A stretch of DNA of 58,790 nt from a bacterium (GTDB lineage Bacteria; JAMCPX01): contig JAJYUJ010000016.1 in NCBI GenBank assembly GCA_021792615.1, positions 1-58,790 of the forward strand, read 5' to 3'. Of the stretch, positions 43,705-52,826 are shown piece by piece (the stretch's first letter is position 1; the number at the start of each line of letters is the position of its first letter). The notes under the pieces were generated by a model. It saw only the letters and a program-made list of their open reading frames with translations. It was not told the origin of the DNA and ran no database searches. Made by a program: the position numbers and the translations under genes.

Positions 43705-44673
43705 ATAACAGGAGCCGCTGGATTTCTTGGTACGAATATCGTGCTCGCTTGCCTGAACAAGGGGTGGAAGGTACGGGCATTTACCCTTGAAGGCTCGCCG
43801 GTAAACTATATCCAGCATCCGGATGTCGAAATACAGTACGGCGATGTGGCGGACGCCGGAGCCGTCAGGAATGCCATGAGCGGAGCAGATGCAGTCATAC
43901 ACTGTGCAGGCGATACGAGCTTCTGGAAAAAGCTTTTCGAGCGTCAGAGAAAAACAAACGTCGAGGGCGTTAAAACCGTTCTTCAGACTGCCCTGGATCT
44001 GAAGATAAAGAAGGTAGTCCACACGAGCACGGTCGATGCGTTCGGATATAACCCCAACGGTCTTGCCGATGAGAACTGGCATGAATATAACTATGCGGGC
44101 TGGGGGTACAACTACGCAGATACTAAACGCGAGGGACAGGCAATAGCCCTTTCCTACGCACAACAGGGGCTCGATGTTGTCGTAATAAATCCCGGAAGCA
44201 TGATCGGTCCATTCGATCATACGCTGCAGTTCGGAAGGCTGTTTATGGATATCAGGGACCACAAAATACCCGCTGTCCTGCCCGGCGGTGCTCCTTGGGC
44301 ACATGTTCAGGAAGTGGCAAAGGCGCATGTTACAGCCCTGGAACAGGGCAGGGCAGGACAGATGTATATCTGCGGCGGGGTGCATGAAACGTACAAGGCC
44401 GTGTTTTCGGCTATAGCAGAGTCAATCGGCGTCAAGCCGCCCCGTTTCACCATGCCGCCATGGATGACCGTTGCTTATGGCTATTCCATGGAGCTTTTGT
44501 CGGACTTTACCGGTAAAAAACCCGACCTGAATCCCGGACAAGCGCGGTATATGTCCGTATTTCCGAAATACGATTCTTCAAAGGCCCAGCGCGAGCTTGG
44601 TTTTGTTTCCCTGCCTCTTAAAAAAATGGTTGAGGACGCCCGGGACTGGTACATCAAGAACGGGTTTCTGTAG
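43693..44673 (+). CDS. NAD-dependent epimerase/dehydratase (extended SDR)
   Basis: 326 aa. The Rossmann motif GAAGFLG (residues 7-13) follows MKVLIT; the SDR catalytic pair is in YNYADTKREG (YxxxK), and NPGSMIGPFDH follows as in the family. It resembles hopanoid-associated sugar epimerases (HpnA) and dihydroflavonol-reductase-like enzymes; which substrate it uses cannot be told. The acidic residue after the second strand is replaced by FTLEGSP, so cofactor preference is uncertain. It overlaps the upstream lipoprotein stop by 4 bp and has no partner genes downstream. Confidence 0.85.
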   Translation: MKVLITGAAGFLGTNIVLACLNKGWKVRAFTLEGSPVNYIQHPDVEIQYGDVADAGAVRNAMSGADAVIHCAGDTSFWKKLFERQRKTNVEGVKTVLQTALDLKIKKVVHTSTVDAFGYNPNGLADENWHEYNYAGWGYNYADTKREGQAIALSYAQQGLDVVVINPGSMIGPFDHTLQFGRLFMDIRDHKIPAVLPGGAPWAHVQEVAKAHVTALEQGRAGQMYICGGVHETYKAVFSAIAESIGVKPPRFTMPPWMTVAYGYSMELLSDFTGKKPDLNPGQARYMSVFPKYDSSKAQRELGFVSLPLKKMVEDARDWYIKNGFL

Positions 44674-44792
44674 CTGCAATTCCCGGATTAGCCCGGAAAT
44701 TTCATTTGAAAAATAGCAGGTTTGTGAGCAGAGGCGAACAACTCTTTCTTCTCATGAACGTATGAATAAATATTTCTGTTACAATTCCAGGG

Positions 44793-45701
44793 TCAATAGT
44801 TGCGCCGGATGAATTTTCCCGTGGAAATAATAGCCCCCGTCATCCCCATCAGGGCGCTTCCTGCGAGCAGTGCAAGTATGGCATTTGTGGAAAGGAAGGA
44901 GACATTCATCGTTAAAAACAACGATCCCAGCGTCGTATGCAGCCTGTATAAGAAGAGTCTGTAAACGAGATACAAAAATACGATCGAGATGCCGGTGCCG
45001 GCCAGCACCTGCATCATACCCTCCAGCATGAAGGGAATTTCTATAAACAGATTGGTTGCACCGACGAGTTTCATAATTTCTATTTCATCTTTTCTCGAAA
45101 AAATCGATATGCGGATAGTGTTTGAGACAATGATGAAAATGGCGAACAGCATAAACCCGCCTATGCCGATGCCGAGCATCTTTACCAGAATCAATATGCC
45201 GGAAACTTTTTGTGCAATTTGCGCTCCGTACTGTACATCGGAAACACCCGGTACGTGCTTAATGGCTGCAGCGAGTTTGTCTATCGAGTTATTGTTTAAT
45301 ACGCTTTCTTGAACGGTTATTGTCAGGTATGCGGGCAGCACATCTGCGCTCACACCGTTGAGAATGCCCGCCTGTCCTTTGAGCTCTTCCCTGAACTGAT
45401 CGAGGGCATCCTGTTTGGAATAATATTTTATAGCTTTGATCCCTGCCGTATTTTTGATGCGGTTCTCAAGTGACGTAAGCTCACCGCCGGCCAATCCATC
45501 CTGCAGGTATGCAATAATCCTTATCCGTCCTTTCCATTCCCCGAGGACCGAATTTACATTGTTATAGATGATAAAGAAAATGTTCAGGATAAAAAAAGCC
45601 ACTGCAATGGTTATGATCGTGATTGCATTCAGATAGAGATTGGTTTTTATGCCTTTGATGGTGGTAGTTATGAAGTAGGTTATTCTTTCAATACTTTTCA
45701 T
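44793..45701 (-). CDS. ftsX: Cell division protein FtsX
   Basis: Membrane half of the FtsEX complex that couples divisome ATP use to septal peptidoglycan hydrolase activation. The 302-aa protein has the expected layout: cytoplasmic N-terminus, TM1 (AITIITIAVAFFILNIFFII), a periplasmic domain (~50-165) with YLQDGLAGGE and YSKQDALDQFREELKGQ, then three membrane segments around MLFAIFIIVSNTIRISIF and RKDEIEIMKLVGATN. It follows ftsE by 21 bp and ends the minus-strand operon that begins at mnmA. Confidence 0.93.
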   Translation of the reverse strand: MKSIERITYFITTTIKGIKTNLYLNAITIITIAVAFFILNIFFIIYNNVNSVLGEWKGRIRIIAYLQDGLAGGELTSLENRIKNTAGIKAIKYYSKQDALDQFREELKGQAGILNGVSADVLPAYLTITVQESVLNNNSIDKLAAAIKHVPGVSDVQYGAQIAQKVSGILILVKMLGIGIGGFMLFAIFIIVSNTIRISIFSRKDEIEIMKLVGATNLFIEIPFMLEGMMQVLAGTGISIVFLYLVYRLFLYRLHTTLGSLFLTMNVSFLSTNAILALLAGSALMGMTGAIISTGKFIRRNY

Positions 45702-45722
45702 TGAATACGTCTCTGCAGCTCA

Positions 45723-46379
45723 CTATTTCTCTATGAGCCTGCCGTGCTCAAGGGTTATAATACGTTTATTGTAGGTCGTTATCAGATTCTTGTCATGGGT
45801 CGCGACGACCACGGTTGTTCCCCGTATGTTAATCTCAGAAAAAAGCTTCATGATGTCGTTCGTGAGGTCCGGGTCTAAATTGCCGGTGGGCTCGTCCGCG
45901 AGAAGGATTGCGGGTTCGTTAACGAGTGCCCGTGCAATAGAGATCCTCTGTTGTTCTCCGCCGGAAAGCCGCAGGGGATAAGCGTTTGACTTGTGCTGAA
46001 GTCCGATCATTTTCAATATTTCCCACACCTTTTTTTTGATTTCCTTCTTCGGCATCCCGAGTACCGCGAGCGTCAGTGCAACATTATCGAACACCGTCCG
46101 GTCCGGCAGGAGTTTAAAATCCTGGAACACGACACCGATATTCCTTCTCAAAAAGGGCATCGCTGATTTTTTCAATCTTGTGATGTTATAACCATTGATG
46201 ATGATCTGGCCTTTTGTGGGCGGTTCTGCAAGGAACATAAGTTTTAACAGGGTCGTTTTCCCTGCACCGCTCGGACCGGTTATAAAAACAAACTCACCTT
46301 TTTCTATCTGAACGCTGATGTCTTCCAGCGCGGCATTGCCTTTCAAATAGTGCTTATATACATGAAAAAATTGAATCAT
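45723..46379 (-). CDS. ftsE: Cell division ATP-binding protein FtsE
   Basis: ABC ATPase partner of FtsX, 218 aa. Walker A GPSGAGKTTLLKL, Q-loop VFQDFKLL, signature LSGGEQQRISIARAL, Walker B AILLADEP and H-loop VVATHD are intact. The ATG at 46379 gives the conserved MIQFFHVYKHY start, although the upstream sequence (CACCGG) is a poor ribosome-binding site; an in-frame TTG 36 bp earlier overlaps the previous gene. It lies 10 bp after the preceding gene, so coupling is likely. Confidence 0.94.
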   Translation of the reverse strand: MIQFFHVYKHYLKGNAALEDISVQIEKGEFVFITGPSGAGKTTLLKLMFLAEPPTKGQIIINGYNITRLKKSAMPFLRRNIGVVFQDFKLLPDRTVFDNVALTLAVLGMPKKEIKKKVWEILKMIGLQHKSNAYPLRLSGGEQQRISIARALVNEPAILLADEPTGNLDPDLTNDIMKLFSEINIRGTTVVVATHDKNLITTYNKRIITLEHGRLIEK

Positions 46380-46389
46380 GACCGGTGTT

Positions 46390-46800
46390 TCATTTGTCTT
46401 CGGTTGTCTCGACAAGATAGTCGAGGATCACCTCATCAAGATTCTTCGTTTCCTCATCGATATTCAAGGTTTTTTCATCCTGCTTCACCGGCTGCTTCGT
46501 CTCCTGCGGTTTTACGCTTTTCTCCTTCAGGATCTCCATGACGAGCTGATGCGAATCATAAGAGCCGTCCCGCAATTCCATGACCATCTTTTTGTGCTGC
46601 TCTTTCATGATATCGGCAACGATCTTCTCAAGGTCGTTTATCTTTATGATATCCATATAGCTTGTTTTCTTCGTTGCTATGATGTTACCGCCGATGAAGA
46701 GATGGGTTATAATAAAAGGATTATCTCTGCCGCTGTCCTCTGTTTGTACATGAAAGGTAATACCTTTGTGTATAATGTTGTGATTATATCCCAGAAGCAT
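46390..46800 (-). CDS. Conserved hypothetical protein, 136 aa
   Basis: Soluble protein without signal peptide. The N-terminal half has the block LGYNHNIIHKGITFHVQTED followed by NPFIITHLFIGGNIIATKK, which I recall as a conserved family in deltaproteobacteria and myxobacteria without an assigned function. The C-terminal ~50 residues are charged and low-complexity (KEKSVKPQETKQPVKQDEK). It sits between DoxX and ftsE with 1- and 10-bp gaps, so it is expressed with the division genes. A role next to FtsEX is only suggested by context. Confidence 0.8.
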   Translation of the reverse strand: MLLGYNHNIIHKGITFHVQTEDSGRDNPFIITHLFIGGNIIATKKTSYMDIIKINDLEKIVADIMKEQHKKMVMELRDGSYDSHQLVMEILKEKSVKPQETKQPVKQDEKTLNIDEETKNLDEVILDYLVETTEDK

Positions 46801-46801
46801 A

Positions 46802-47287
46802 CTATTTTATTGTTTTTCTCTCCAGTACGGTATCGATGCTCAGCATAAATTCTTTTGTAAAAACCAGGGCAATGGCCACGATAAGGAATACTATATCCCT
46901 GATCAGTATTGCCGAGCCGATCTTCTCGTTCATACCGAACAGGTCGAAACAGCCGCAGTCCATGGAAACTCCCCGGTGGATATTTATCCAGATGGCGATG
47001 ATAAAGGATACTAGCAGCCAGCCCAATGCAAACGACGCACCCCTTGTGCCGAACCCGATAATGAGCATAATACCGCCTATCATCTCAATCCATGGAAGGG
47101 TCTCGGCAAAGATCTTTGCAAGACCAAGAGGAAGAATATTGAAGTTAATGACCGTAGAGACAAGTGCATCGGGATGGAGCAGCTTGCCATACGCCGCTAC
47201 CACGAATACAATGCCGAGTATTACTCTGAGAACGAGGATAATGACGGGTCTCATCAAGGCAAAATTGATAACACATTTCCTTTCCAT
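46802..47287 (-). CDS. DoxX/MauE family membrane protein
   Basis: 161 aa with four hydrophobic segments: VIILVLRVILGIVFVVAAYG, WIEMIGGIMLIIGFG, FALGWLLVSFIIAIWINI and RDIVFLIVAIALVF. The motif MDCGCFDLFG after the third segment is the pair of cysteines typical of MauE-like DoxX proteins, which are linked to disulfide or quinone redox chemistry. It lies 1 bp from the rhodanese gene, and both probably serve periplasmic sulfur or thiol metabolism (inference). Confidence 0.85.
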   Translation of the reverse strand: MERKCVINFALMRPVIILVLRVILGIVFVVAAYGKLLHPDALVSTVINFNILPLGLAKIFAETLPWIEMIGGIMLIIGFGTRGASFALGWLLVSFIIAIWINIHRGVSMDCGCFDLFGMNEKIGSAILIRDIVFLIVAIALVFTKEFMLSIDTVLERKTIK

Positions 47288-47288
47288 C

Positions 47289-47786
47289 TTAAGGCTCCTT
47301 TCCTACTGATATCGGAAGGTTGGCATTGATCCAGCCGGGCCAACCCTCGGTCATGACATAGACATTGCTATAGCCGATTGCCATGAGGTCCTTAGCAACA
47401 TCAACGCTCAGGCCGCACCCTGTCCCGTGACAATAGGTAATGATCTTTTTGTCATTTGTTAAAAGTTTTTTATACTTCGGATAGTCCTGCTGAAACCGGT
47501 CGTACGGTATATTGATTGCACCCTTTATGTGCCCTTCGCGGTATTCGGCGTTATCCCGCGAATCTATGAAAACAGCACTGTTGTCCGTATAGTTGGAATA
47601 CGCATCTTCTATGCTTATTGTTTTCATCGCCGAGATCTGCTGCAGGTAGCTTTGCGGCACGATCAGTCTGTCCGGTGTTTCTGTCTGGGGTATGACTGCA
47701 TGGATGAGTATGCCCACGACAAAGGAAACCAGATAGATTGCCGCTGTTATTACGAACACGGATTTCCACGACTTGTTTAGATTCAT
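47289..47786 (-). CDS. Membrane-anchored rhodanese-domain protein
   Basis: 165 aa. One N-terminal membrane segment (VFVITAAIYLVSFVVGILIH) places the rest in the periplasm. The rhodanese domain spans about 55-165, with FIDSRDNAEYREGHIKGAIN, the active-site loop YCHGTGCGLS (candidate Cys plus a second Cys five residues later) and MTEGWPGW. The ATG at 47786 overlaps the mnmA stop (ATGA) and follows AGGAGAGG by 7 bp, which fixes the start. It belongs to the mnmA-to-ftsX operon. Confidence 0.9.
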   Translation of the reverse strand: MNLNKSWKSVFVITAAIYLVSFVVGILIHAVIPQTETPDRLIVPQSYLQQISAMKTISIEDAYSNYTDNSAVFIDSRDNAEYREGHIKGAINIPYDRFQQDYPKYKKLLTNDKKIITYCHGTGCGLSVDVAKDLMAIGYSNVYVMTEGWPGWINANLPISVGKEP

Positions 47787-48862
47787 CTTTTTACCTCTCC
47801 TATCCATCCGCCGCCGAGGATCTCATCATCATGATAAAATACCGCTGCCTGCCCCGGAGTGATCGCCCTTTGCGGTGAATCAAATTTTATAAGTAGCATA
47901 GTATCTTTCTTTTTCATCAAGGCTCTTTGTTCCGTGTGCCTGTACCGTATTCTGACATTTGCATACAAGGGAAAAACAGGTTCCCTGCCTGCTATCCAAT
48001 GTACATTACCGGCGGTGAATGTATCGGACATAAGGCCGTCACCCGTGTCAACGGTTATACTGTTGGCGGAAACGTTTTTATCTATAACATAAACGGGTTC
48101 GTTTGTATAGACACCGATGCCCTTCCTCTGTCCTATGGTGTAGAATTGCAGGCCTCTATGGGTGCCCATGACCGTACCTTCACGGTTGACGATAGTTCCC
48201 TCGCGCAGTGGTGCCATGGTGCTGAAGGTGCTGCTGAACTCTTTGAATCCTCCCGCCGGGAGAAAACATAATTCCTGGCTGTCTCTTTTATTGCAGGTGA
48301 TCAATTCTGCGTTGCGCGCGATGTCCCGTACCGTATCCTTGTCAAGATCTCCGAGAGGGAAAAGGACCCTTGAAAGCCTTTTCTGGTCAAGCATAAACAG
48401 GAAATACGACTGGTCCTTGCTGCGATCGAGCGCCTTTTTGAGATGGAAACCGTCTTTATCGGCATGGATATGCGCATAATGGCCGGTTGCAACAAAGTCA
48501 TACTGGTTTTTCAATGCGTATTCCAGCAGCAGGCCGAACTTGATATGATCGTTGCACACGATGCAAGGGTTCGGTGTTCGTCCTTCCGCCATCTCCGCTA
48601 TGTAGTATCCGACGACCGCTTGCCTGAACTCTTCCTGCATATCGATCACCTCGAAATCAATACCGATCTGCTGTGCTATTTTTTCGGCATCATGAAGATC
48701 TTCCGTCGAACAACATGGGTTTTCGGCATGGTATGCCCATAATTTAAGGGCAACGCCTTTTACCGCATAGCCCTGTCGTTTCAGCAGAAGGGCGGACACG
48801 GAGCTGTCCACGCCGCCGCTCATACCGAGGAGAACGCTTTTTTGATGATGTTGTTTCAGCAT
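47783..48862 (-). CDS. mnmA: tRNA-specific 2-thiouridylase MnmA
   Basis: Makes 2-thiouridine at wobble position 34 of Lys, Glu and Gln tRNAs. The PP-loop GMSGGVDSSVSALLL, the tRNA-binding TPNPCIVCNDHIKFG with the catalytic Cys, and the second catalytic Cys in SQELCFLPAGGF are present. The extra CCSTEDLHDA block near residues 50-60 is typical of one MnmA branch. The ATG at 48862 gives 359 aa; a TTG 30 bp upstream is possible. It heads an operon of sulfurtransferase-like and division genes. Confidence 0.95.
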   Translation of the reverse strand: MLKQHHQKSVLLGMSGGVDSSVSALLLKRQGYAVKGVALKLWAYHAENPCCSTEDLHDAEKIAQQIGIDFEVIDMQEEFRQAVVGYYIAEMAEGRTPNPCIVCNDHIKFGLLLEYALKNQYDFVATGHYAHIHADKDGFHLKKALDRSKDQSYFLFMLDQKRLSRVLFPLGDLDKDTVRDIARNAELITCNKRDSQELCFLPAGGFKEFSSTFSTMAPLREGTIVNREGTVMGTHRGLQFYTIGQRKGIGVYTNEPVYVIDKNVSANSITVDTGDGLMSDTFTAGNVHWIAGREPVFPLYANVRIRYRHTEQRALMKKKDTMLLIKFDSPQRAITPGQAAVFYHDDEILGGGWIGEVKR

Positions 48863-48952
48863 ACCCCATAAATTTAGGATAGATTGAAACAATATTCAAG
48901 GAGTCTTTACGCCTTGATACAAATAATCCCTGTTTTGTTGCATTGGATATTT

Positions 48953-48958
48953 TATAAT
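48953..48958 (+). promoter_or_regulatory. -10 box (TATAAT)
   Basis: Perfect TATAAT 31 bp before the dehydrogenase ATG. No good -35 stands at 16-18 bp, so an activator may be needed. AAGGAGG precedes the ATG. Confidence 0.45.
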
Positions 48959-48989
48959 GATAGCAAAATTAATCTGAAGGAGGCTTGCT

Positions 48990-49835
48990 ATGATCAATAA
49001 AATTGCGATACTCGGGGCAGGACAGATGGGCAGCGGCATAGCCCAGGCCGCTGCGGTTTCGGACAAAGATGTCCTGCTGTACGACGTAAAGGAAGAGTTT
49101 GTTCAGAGGGGCATAAAAGCCATACAGACGAGCCTTGACCGGTTTGTTCAAAAAGGAAAACTGACCCCTGCGGACAAAGACGCTGCTGTAAAACGCATCC
49201 AATTGACGGTAAATTTCCAGGATATAGCAGCAGCTGACTTCGTGATAGAGGCGATACCCGAAGACCCGGCAATCAAGCTCGATGCGTTTAAAAGGCTTGA
49301 TGGCCTGTTGAAGCAGGATGTGATACTCGCATCGAATACCTCTTCTATATCCATAACACGAATAGCGGGTGTGACAAAGAGGCCTGACAGGGTCATAGGG
49401 ATGCACTTCATGAATCCGGTACCCGTTATGAAATTGGTGGAGATTGTGCAAGGGATTGCGACATCGGAAAGTACCCTGAGTACAACCCTCGAACTCGCAA
49501 AGCAGCTCGGTAAAACAACGGTCGTCTCGAAGGATTCCGCAGGATTTATTGTCAACAGGATCCTTGCCCCGTGGATAAACGAGGCTGTATATGCACGTAT
49601 GGAAGGTGTGGCTACAGCACAGGACATCGATACGGCGATGAAGCTCGGGACCAATGTACCCATGGGCCCGCTTGAGCTTGCCGATTTCATAGGGCTCGAC
49701 ACGATGCTTGCAATTCTCGAAGTACTGCATAATGATCTTGGCGATCCGAAATACCGGCCATGCCCGTTACTCCGGAAGTATGTGGAAGCCGGTATGCTCG
49801 GAAAAAAGACAGGTATAGGATTTTATAAATATTGA
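48990..49835 (+). CDS. hbd: 3-hydroxybutyryl-CoA dehydrogenase
   Basis: Interconverts acetoacetyl-CoA and 3-hydroxybutyryl-CoA with NAD(P). The 281-aa protein has the Rossmann motif [13 protein letters not shown] at residues 6-18, the catalytic His/Glu region in [17 protein letters not shown], and the C-terminal helical domain with [12 protein letters not shown] and [11 protein letters not shown]. It opens a plus-strand group with crotonase and acyl-CoA dehydrogenase. The Shine-Dalgarno is GAAGGAGG. Stand-alone size separates it from FadB/FadJ fusions. Confidence 0.95.
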   Translation: MINKIAILGAGQMGSGIAQAAAVSDKDVLLYDVKEEFVQRGIKAIQTSLDRFVQKGKLTPADKDAAVKRIQLTVNFQDIAAADFVIEAIPEDPAIKLDAFKRLDGLLKQDVILASNTSSISITRIAGVTKRPDRVIGMHFMNPVPVMKLVEIVQGIATSESTLSTTLELAKQLGKTTVVSKDSAGFIVNRILAPWINEAVYARMEGVATAQDIDTAMKLGTNVPMGPLELADFIGLDTMLAILEVLHNDLGDPKYRPCPLLRKYVEAGMLGKKTGIGFYKY

Positions 49836-49841
49836 AACAAA

Positions 49842-49919
49842 GTCATTGCGAGCGTTTCCTGCGAAGCAATCTGCCAGTATACCGAGGGATTGCTTCGTCG
49901 CTTCACTCCTCGCAATGAC
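49842..49919. repeat. Extragenic palindromic repeat
   Basis: Outer arms GTCATTGCGAG / CTCGCAATGAC are a perfect 11-bp inverted repeat; inner arms GCGAAGCAATC and GATTGCTTCGT match at 10 of 11. This 78-bp cruciform is of the REP-like class seen between genes in many genomes. It lies between two genes of the same pathway and may stabilise or attenuate the mRNA. Confidence 0.8.
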
Positions 49920-49979
49920 ACGGCAATTTAGTGCGTTTGTATTAGATATTAAGATTTAGAATTTAAAAGGGGAGGATAG

Positions 49980-50762
49980 ATGGAATATAAAACAGTAAAA
50001 CTTGAATTCGACGGTGCAATTGCAACCGTCGTTCTGAACAGGCCTGAGGTGTTAAATGCACTGAACTCGCAGCTTCTGGCAGAATTAAGCCTTGCACTTG
50101 ATGAATTGAAACAGCATCCGGAGGTAAAGGTTTGCATCGTGACGGGTGCGGGAGACAAGGCATTTGTTGCGGGTGCTGATATAAAGGAATTAAGTTCCCT
50201 GGATCCGTTTGGCGCTGCGGCGTTTTCCATGAGGAGTGACATTATAAAACAGAAAATGGATGAACTCAGCATACCGTTTATAGCGGCGGTAAAAGGTTTT
50301 GCGCTTGGCGGCGGATGCGAGCTTGCCATGGCATGCGATATGATCATCGCAAGCGAAGATGCGAAGTTCGGACAGCCGGAGATAAACCTGGGCATTATAC
50401 CGGGATTTGGCGGAACGCAGCGGCTCACCCGGCTTGCCGGCAAAAGTATTGCCATGGAACTCGTGCTGACCGGGGAAATTATAACGGCGCAGCAGGCAAA
50501 GGAAATAGGTCTCGTGAATAAGGTTGTTCCTAAAGAAAAATTTATGGAAGAGGTGAAGACCGTTGCTTTGAAGATAGCGTCAAAATCAAAGACCGCGATT
50601 ATGATGGCCAAGAGGGCCATAGATTATGGCAGGGAAACGGATTTGAAAACTGCACTCGAGATAGAACGGGATGCATTTGCAGTACTTTTTTCCACCGAGG
50701 ACCATGCAGAAGGGTTGAAGGCTTTTTTAGAAAAAAGGAAGCCGGTGTTTAAGGACAAATAA
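49980..50762 (+). CDS. crt: Enoyl-CoA hydratase (crotonase)
   Basis: Hydrates crotonyl-CoA to 3-hydroxybutyryl-CoA, 260 aa. Both catalytic glutamates are present, in ALGGGCELAMACD and FGQPEINLGIIPGFGGTQRL. The CoA-binding oxyanion motif is AGADIKEL. It starts after GGGGAGG. The preceding palindromic repeat separates it by 144 bp from the dehydrogenase gene, but co-transcription is likely. Confidence 0.95.
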   Translation: MEYKTVKLEFDGAIATVVLNRPEVLNALNSQLLAELSLALDELKQHPEVKVCIVTGAGDKAFVAGADIKELSSLDPFGAAAFSMRSDIIKQKMDELSIPFIAAVKGFALGGGCELAMACDMIIASEDAKFGQPEINLGIIPGFGGTQRLTRLAGKSIAMELVLTGEIITAQQAKEIGLVNKVVPKEKFMEEVKTVALKIASKSKTAIMMAKRAIDYGRETDLKTALEIERDAFAVLFSTEDHAEGLKAFLEKRKPVFKDK

Positions 50763-50823
50763 AAGAGTTATTTTACCGGCTCTTACGTGGATAATCAATA
50801 CCAGAAATACAAAGGAGCATAGT

Positions 50824-51966
50824 ATGCAATTTGATCTTACAGATGAACAAAAAATGATACAAGAGACAGCGAGGGATTTTGCCAACGGTGTCGTCAGGCC
50901 AAAGGCAAAAGATATCGATCAAACGGGACAGTTTCCCGCAGACACGGTGAAGAAGCTTGCAGAGCTTGGATTCATGGGCATGATGATTCCATCCGAATAC
51001 GGAGGCGCGGGCTTCGATGCGATATCGTATGTTATCGCAATGGAAGAAATAGCAGCCGCATGCGCAAGCACCGCTGTTATCATGTCGGTCAATAATTCTC
51101 TTGTCTGTGATCCGCTCATGAAGTTTGGAAACGAGGAACAAAAAAAAGAATACCTTGTGTCTCTTGCAAAAGGGGAAAAGCTCGGATGTTTTGCATTATC
51201 GGAGCCGAATGCAGGTTCCGATGCCGCACGCCAGCAGACCACCGCTATTCAGGATGGGGATAATTTCATTCTGAACGGAACAAAGAATTTCATAACAAAC
51301 GGTAAAGAGGCGAATATTGCCATTGTATTTGCCATGACGGATAAGGCAAAAGGTCATAAAGGTATCAGTGCCTTTATCGTACCAACGGATGTAAAAGGCT
51401 TTACCGTCAGCAGGCTCGAACACAAGCTCGGCATTCGGGCGTCGTCAACCGCCCAGATTATGCTTGAGGACATGAAACTTTCCAAGAAGAACCTTTTGGG
51501 CAATGTCGGAGATGGATTTAAGGTTGCCATGTCCACCCTTGACGGCGGCAGGATAGGTATTGCTGCCCAGGCACTCGGTATTGCTCGCGCGGCGATGGAA
51601 GAGTCCGTCGAGTTTGCCAAACAAAGGGAAGCCTTTGGTCAGATGATACACAATTTCGAAGCAATACAATGGATGGTTGCGGATATGGCGACAAGGCTTG
51701 ATGCCGCGCGGCTCCTCACTCTCCGTGCAGCGTATCTCAAAGATAAGAAGACAAGGTTCACCAAAGAAGCTGCGATGGCGAAAGTCTTTGCCGCTGAAGC
51801 AGCCATGTGGATAACGACAAAGGCAATACAGATCCACGGCGGATACGGGTATACGACGGACTATCCTGTCGAACGGCACTTCAGGGACGCAAAGATAACC
51901 GAGATATACGAGGGTACCTCCGAGATCCAGAGGCTCGTTATTGCAGCGAACATGTTTAAAGAGTGA
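50824..51966 (+). CDS. Short-chain acyl-CoA dehydrogenase (butyryl-CoA type)
   Basis: FAD enzyme, 380 aa, for butyryl-CoA/crotonyl-CoA. The catalytic Glu lies in IYEGTSEIQR (E363), and the FAD/substrate regions CFALSEPNAGSDA and IQIHGGYGYTTDYPVERHFRD are intact. Electron-transfer flavoprotein genes (etfAB) are not in this window. AAAGGAG stands before the ATG. With hbd and crt it forms a three-gene set; the direction (butyrate oxidation or formation) cannot be decided from sequence. Confidence 0.94.
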   Translation: MQFDLTDEQKMIQETARDFANGVVRPKAKDIDQTGQFPADTVKKLAELGFMGMMIPSEYGGAGFDAISYVIAMEEIAAACASTAVIMSVNNSLVCDPLMKFGNEEQKKEYLVSLAKGEKLGCFALSEPNAGSDAARQQTTAIQDGDNFILNGTKNFITNGKEANIAIVFAMTDKAKGHKGISAFIVPTDVKGFTVSRLEHKLGIRASSTAQIMLEDMKLSKKNLLGNVGDGFKVAMSTLDGGRIGIAAQALGIARAAMEESVEFAKQREAFGQMIHNFEAIQWMVADMATRLDAARLLTLRAAYLKDKKTRFTKEAAMAKVFAAEAAMWITTKAIQIHGGYGYTTDYPVERHFRDAKITEIYEGTSEIQRLVIAANMFKE

Positions 51967-51974
51967 GATCTGCT

Positions 51975-52826
51975 ATGATGGGAAGGGACTACGGTTTGAC
52001 CGATACCAAAATTTTAAAGAATAAAGGTATTGGTATGTTCGATTCAGGTGTTGGGGGGTTGACCGTTCTGCGCGAGATCAGGAAGCTGCTGCCGCAGGAA
52101 AATGTATTTTATCTCGGAGATACCGCCCGTGTACCCTATGGAAACCGCTCCAGGGATACGATCGTTAAATACTCCATTCAGAACACCCGTTTTCTTATAG
52201 GAGTGGGCATCAAGCTGCTCGTCGTCGCATGCAACACCTCCTCCTCGGTTGCCATACATGCGCTGCGCAGCAAATTCCCTGACCTGCCTATCATCGGTGT
52301 CATAGAACCCGGTTCCGAGCAGGCCGGAGGTACGACAAAAATAAGAAGGGTAGGGGTTGTCGGCACCAGAGCAACTATCGCAAGCGGGTCATATAGGTAT
52401 GCACTGCACCGGTTTGACCGCGGTATAAAAGTTTTTCAGCAGGCCTGTCCGCTCTTTGTACCTTTGGTCGAGGAGGGCATGCACAGGACACCGTTTGCGC
52501 ATGACATCGCGCAGCATTATTTAGCGAACCTCAAAAAGCACGATATAGATACGCTCATTCTCGGGTGTACGCATTATCCCCTCCTTTCACCGGTAATACA
52601 GAGGGCTGTCGGAAGCAGGGTGAAGCTCATCAACTCGGGTGAGGCCGTTGCCGAAAAAACGAGAGCATACCTATCAAAGCTTGATCTGCTCAAGACGAAG
52701 GGTAAAGGCAGCATCCATTTTTTCGTAACCGATGCACCGGTGCAGTTTAAAAAAATTGGGAAACTGCTCCTTAAGCATGATATTGCCAACAGTATCCATA
52801 AAGTGGTATTAGAGGACTATGAGTAA
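51975..52826 (+). CDS. murI: Glutamate racemase
   Basis: Supplies D-glutamate for peptidoglycan. Both catalytic cysteines are seen in LLVVACNTSSS and LILGCTHYPLL, and the N-terminal IGMFDSGVGGLTVLRE is typical. Start uncertain: GTG at 51963 overlaps the previous stop (GTGA), ATG at 51975 is used here, and ATG at 52035 would cut into the conserved part. The ~20-residue extension before the core is not conserved. It ends 8 bp into the GerMN gene. Confidence 0.94.
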   Translation: MMGRDYGLTDTKILKNKGIGMFDSGVGGLTVLREIRKLLPQENVFYLGDTARVPYGNRSRDTIVKYSIQNTRFLIGVGIKLLVVACNTSSSVAIHALRSKFPDLPIIGVIEPGSEQAGGTTKIRRVGVVGTRATIASGSYRYALHRFDRGIKVFQQACPLFVPLVEEGMHRTPFAHDIAQHYLANLKKHDIDTLILGCTHYPLLSPVIQRAVGSRVKLINSGEAVAEKTRAYLSKLDLLKTKGKGSIHFFVTDAPVQFKKIGKLLLKHDIANSIHKVVLEDYE

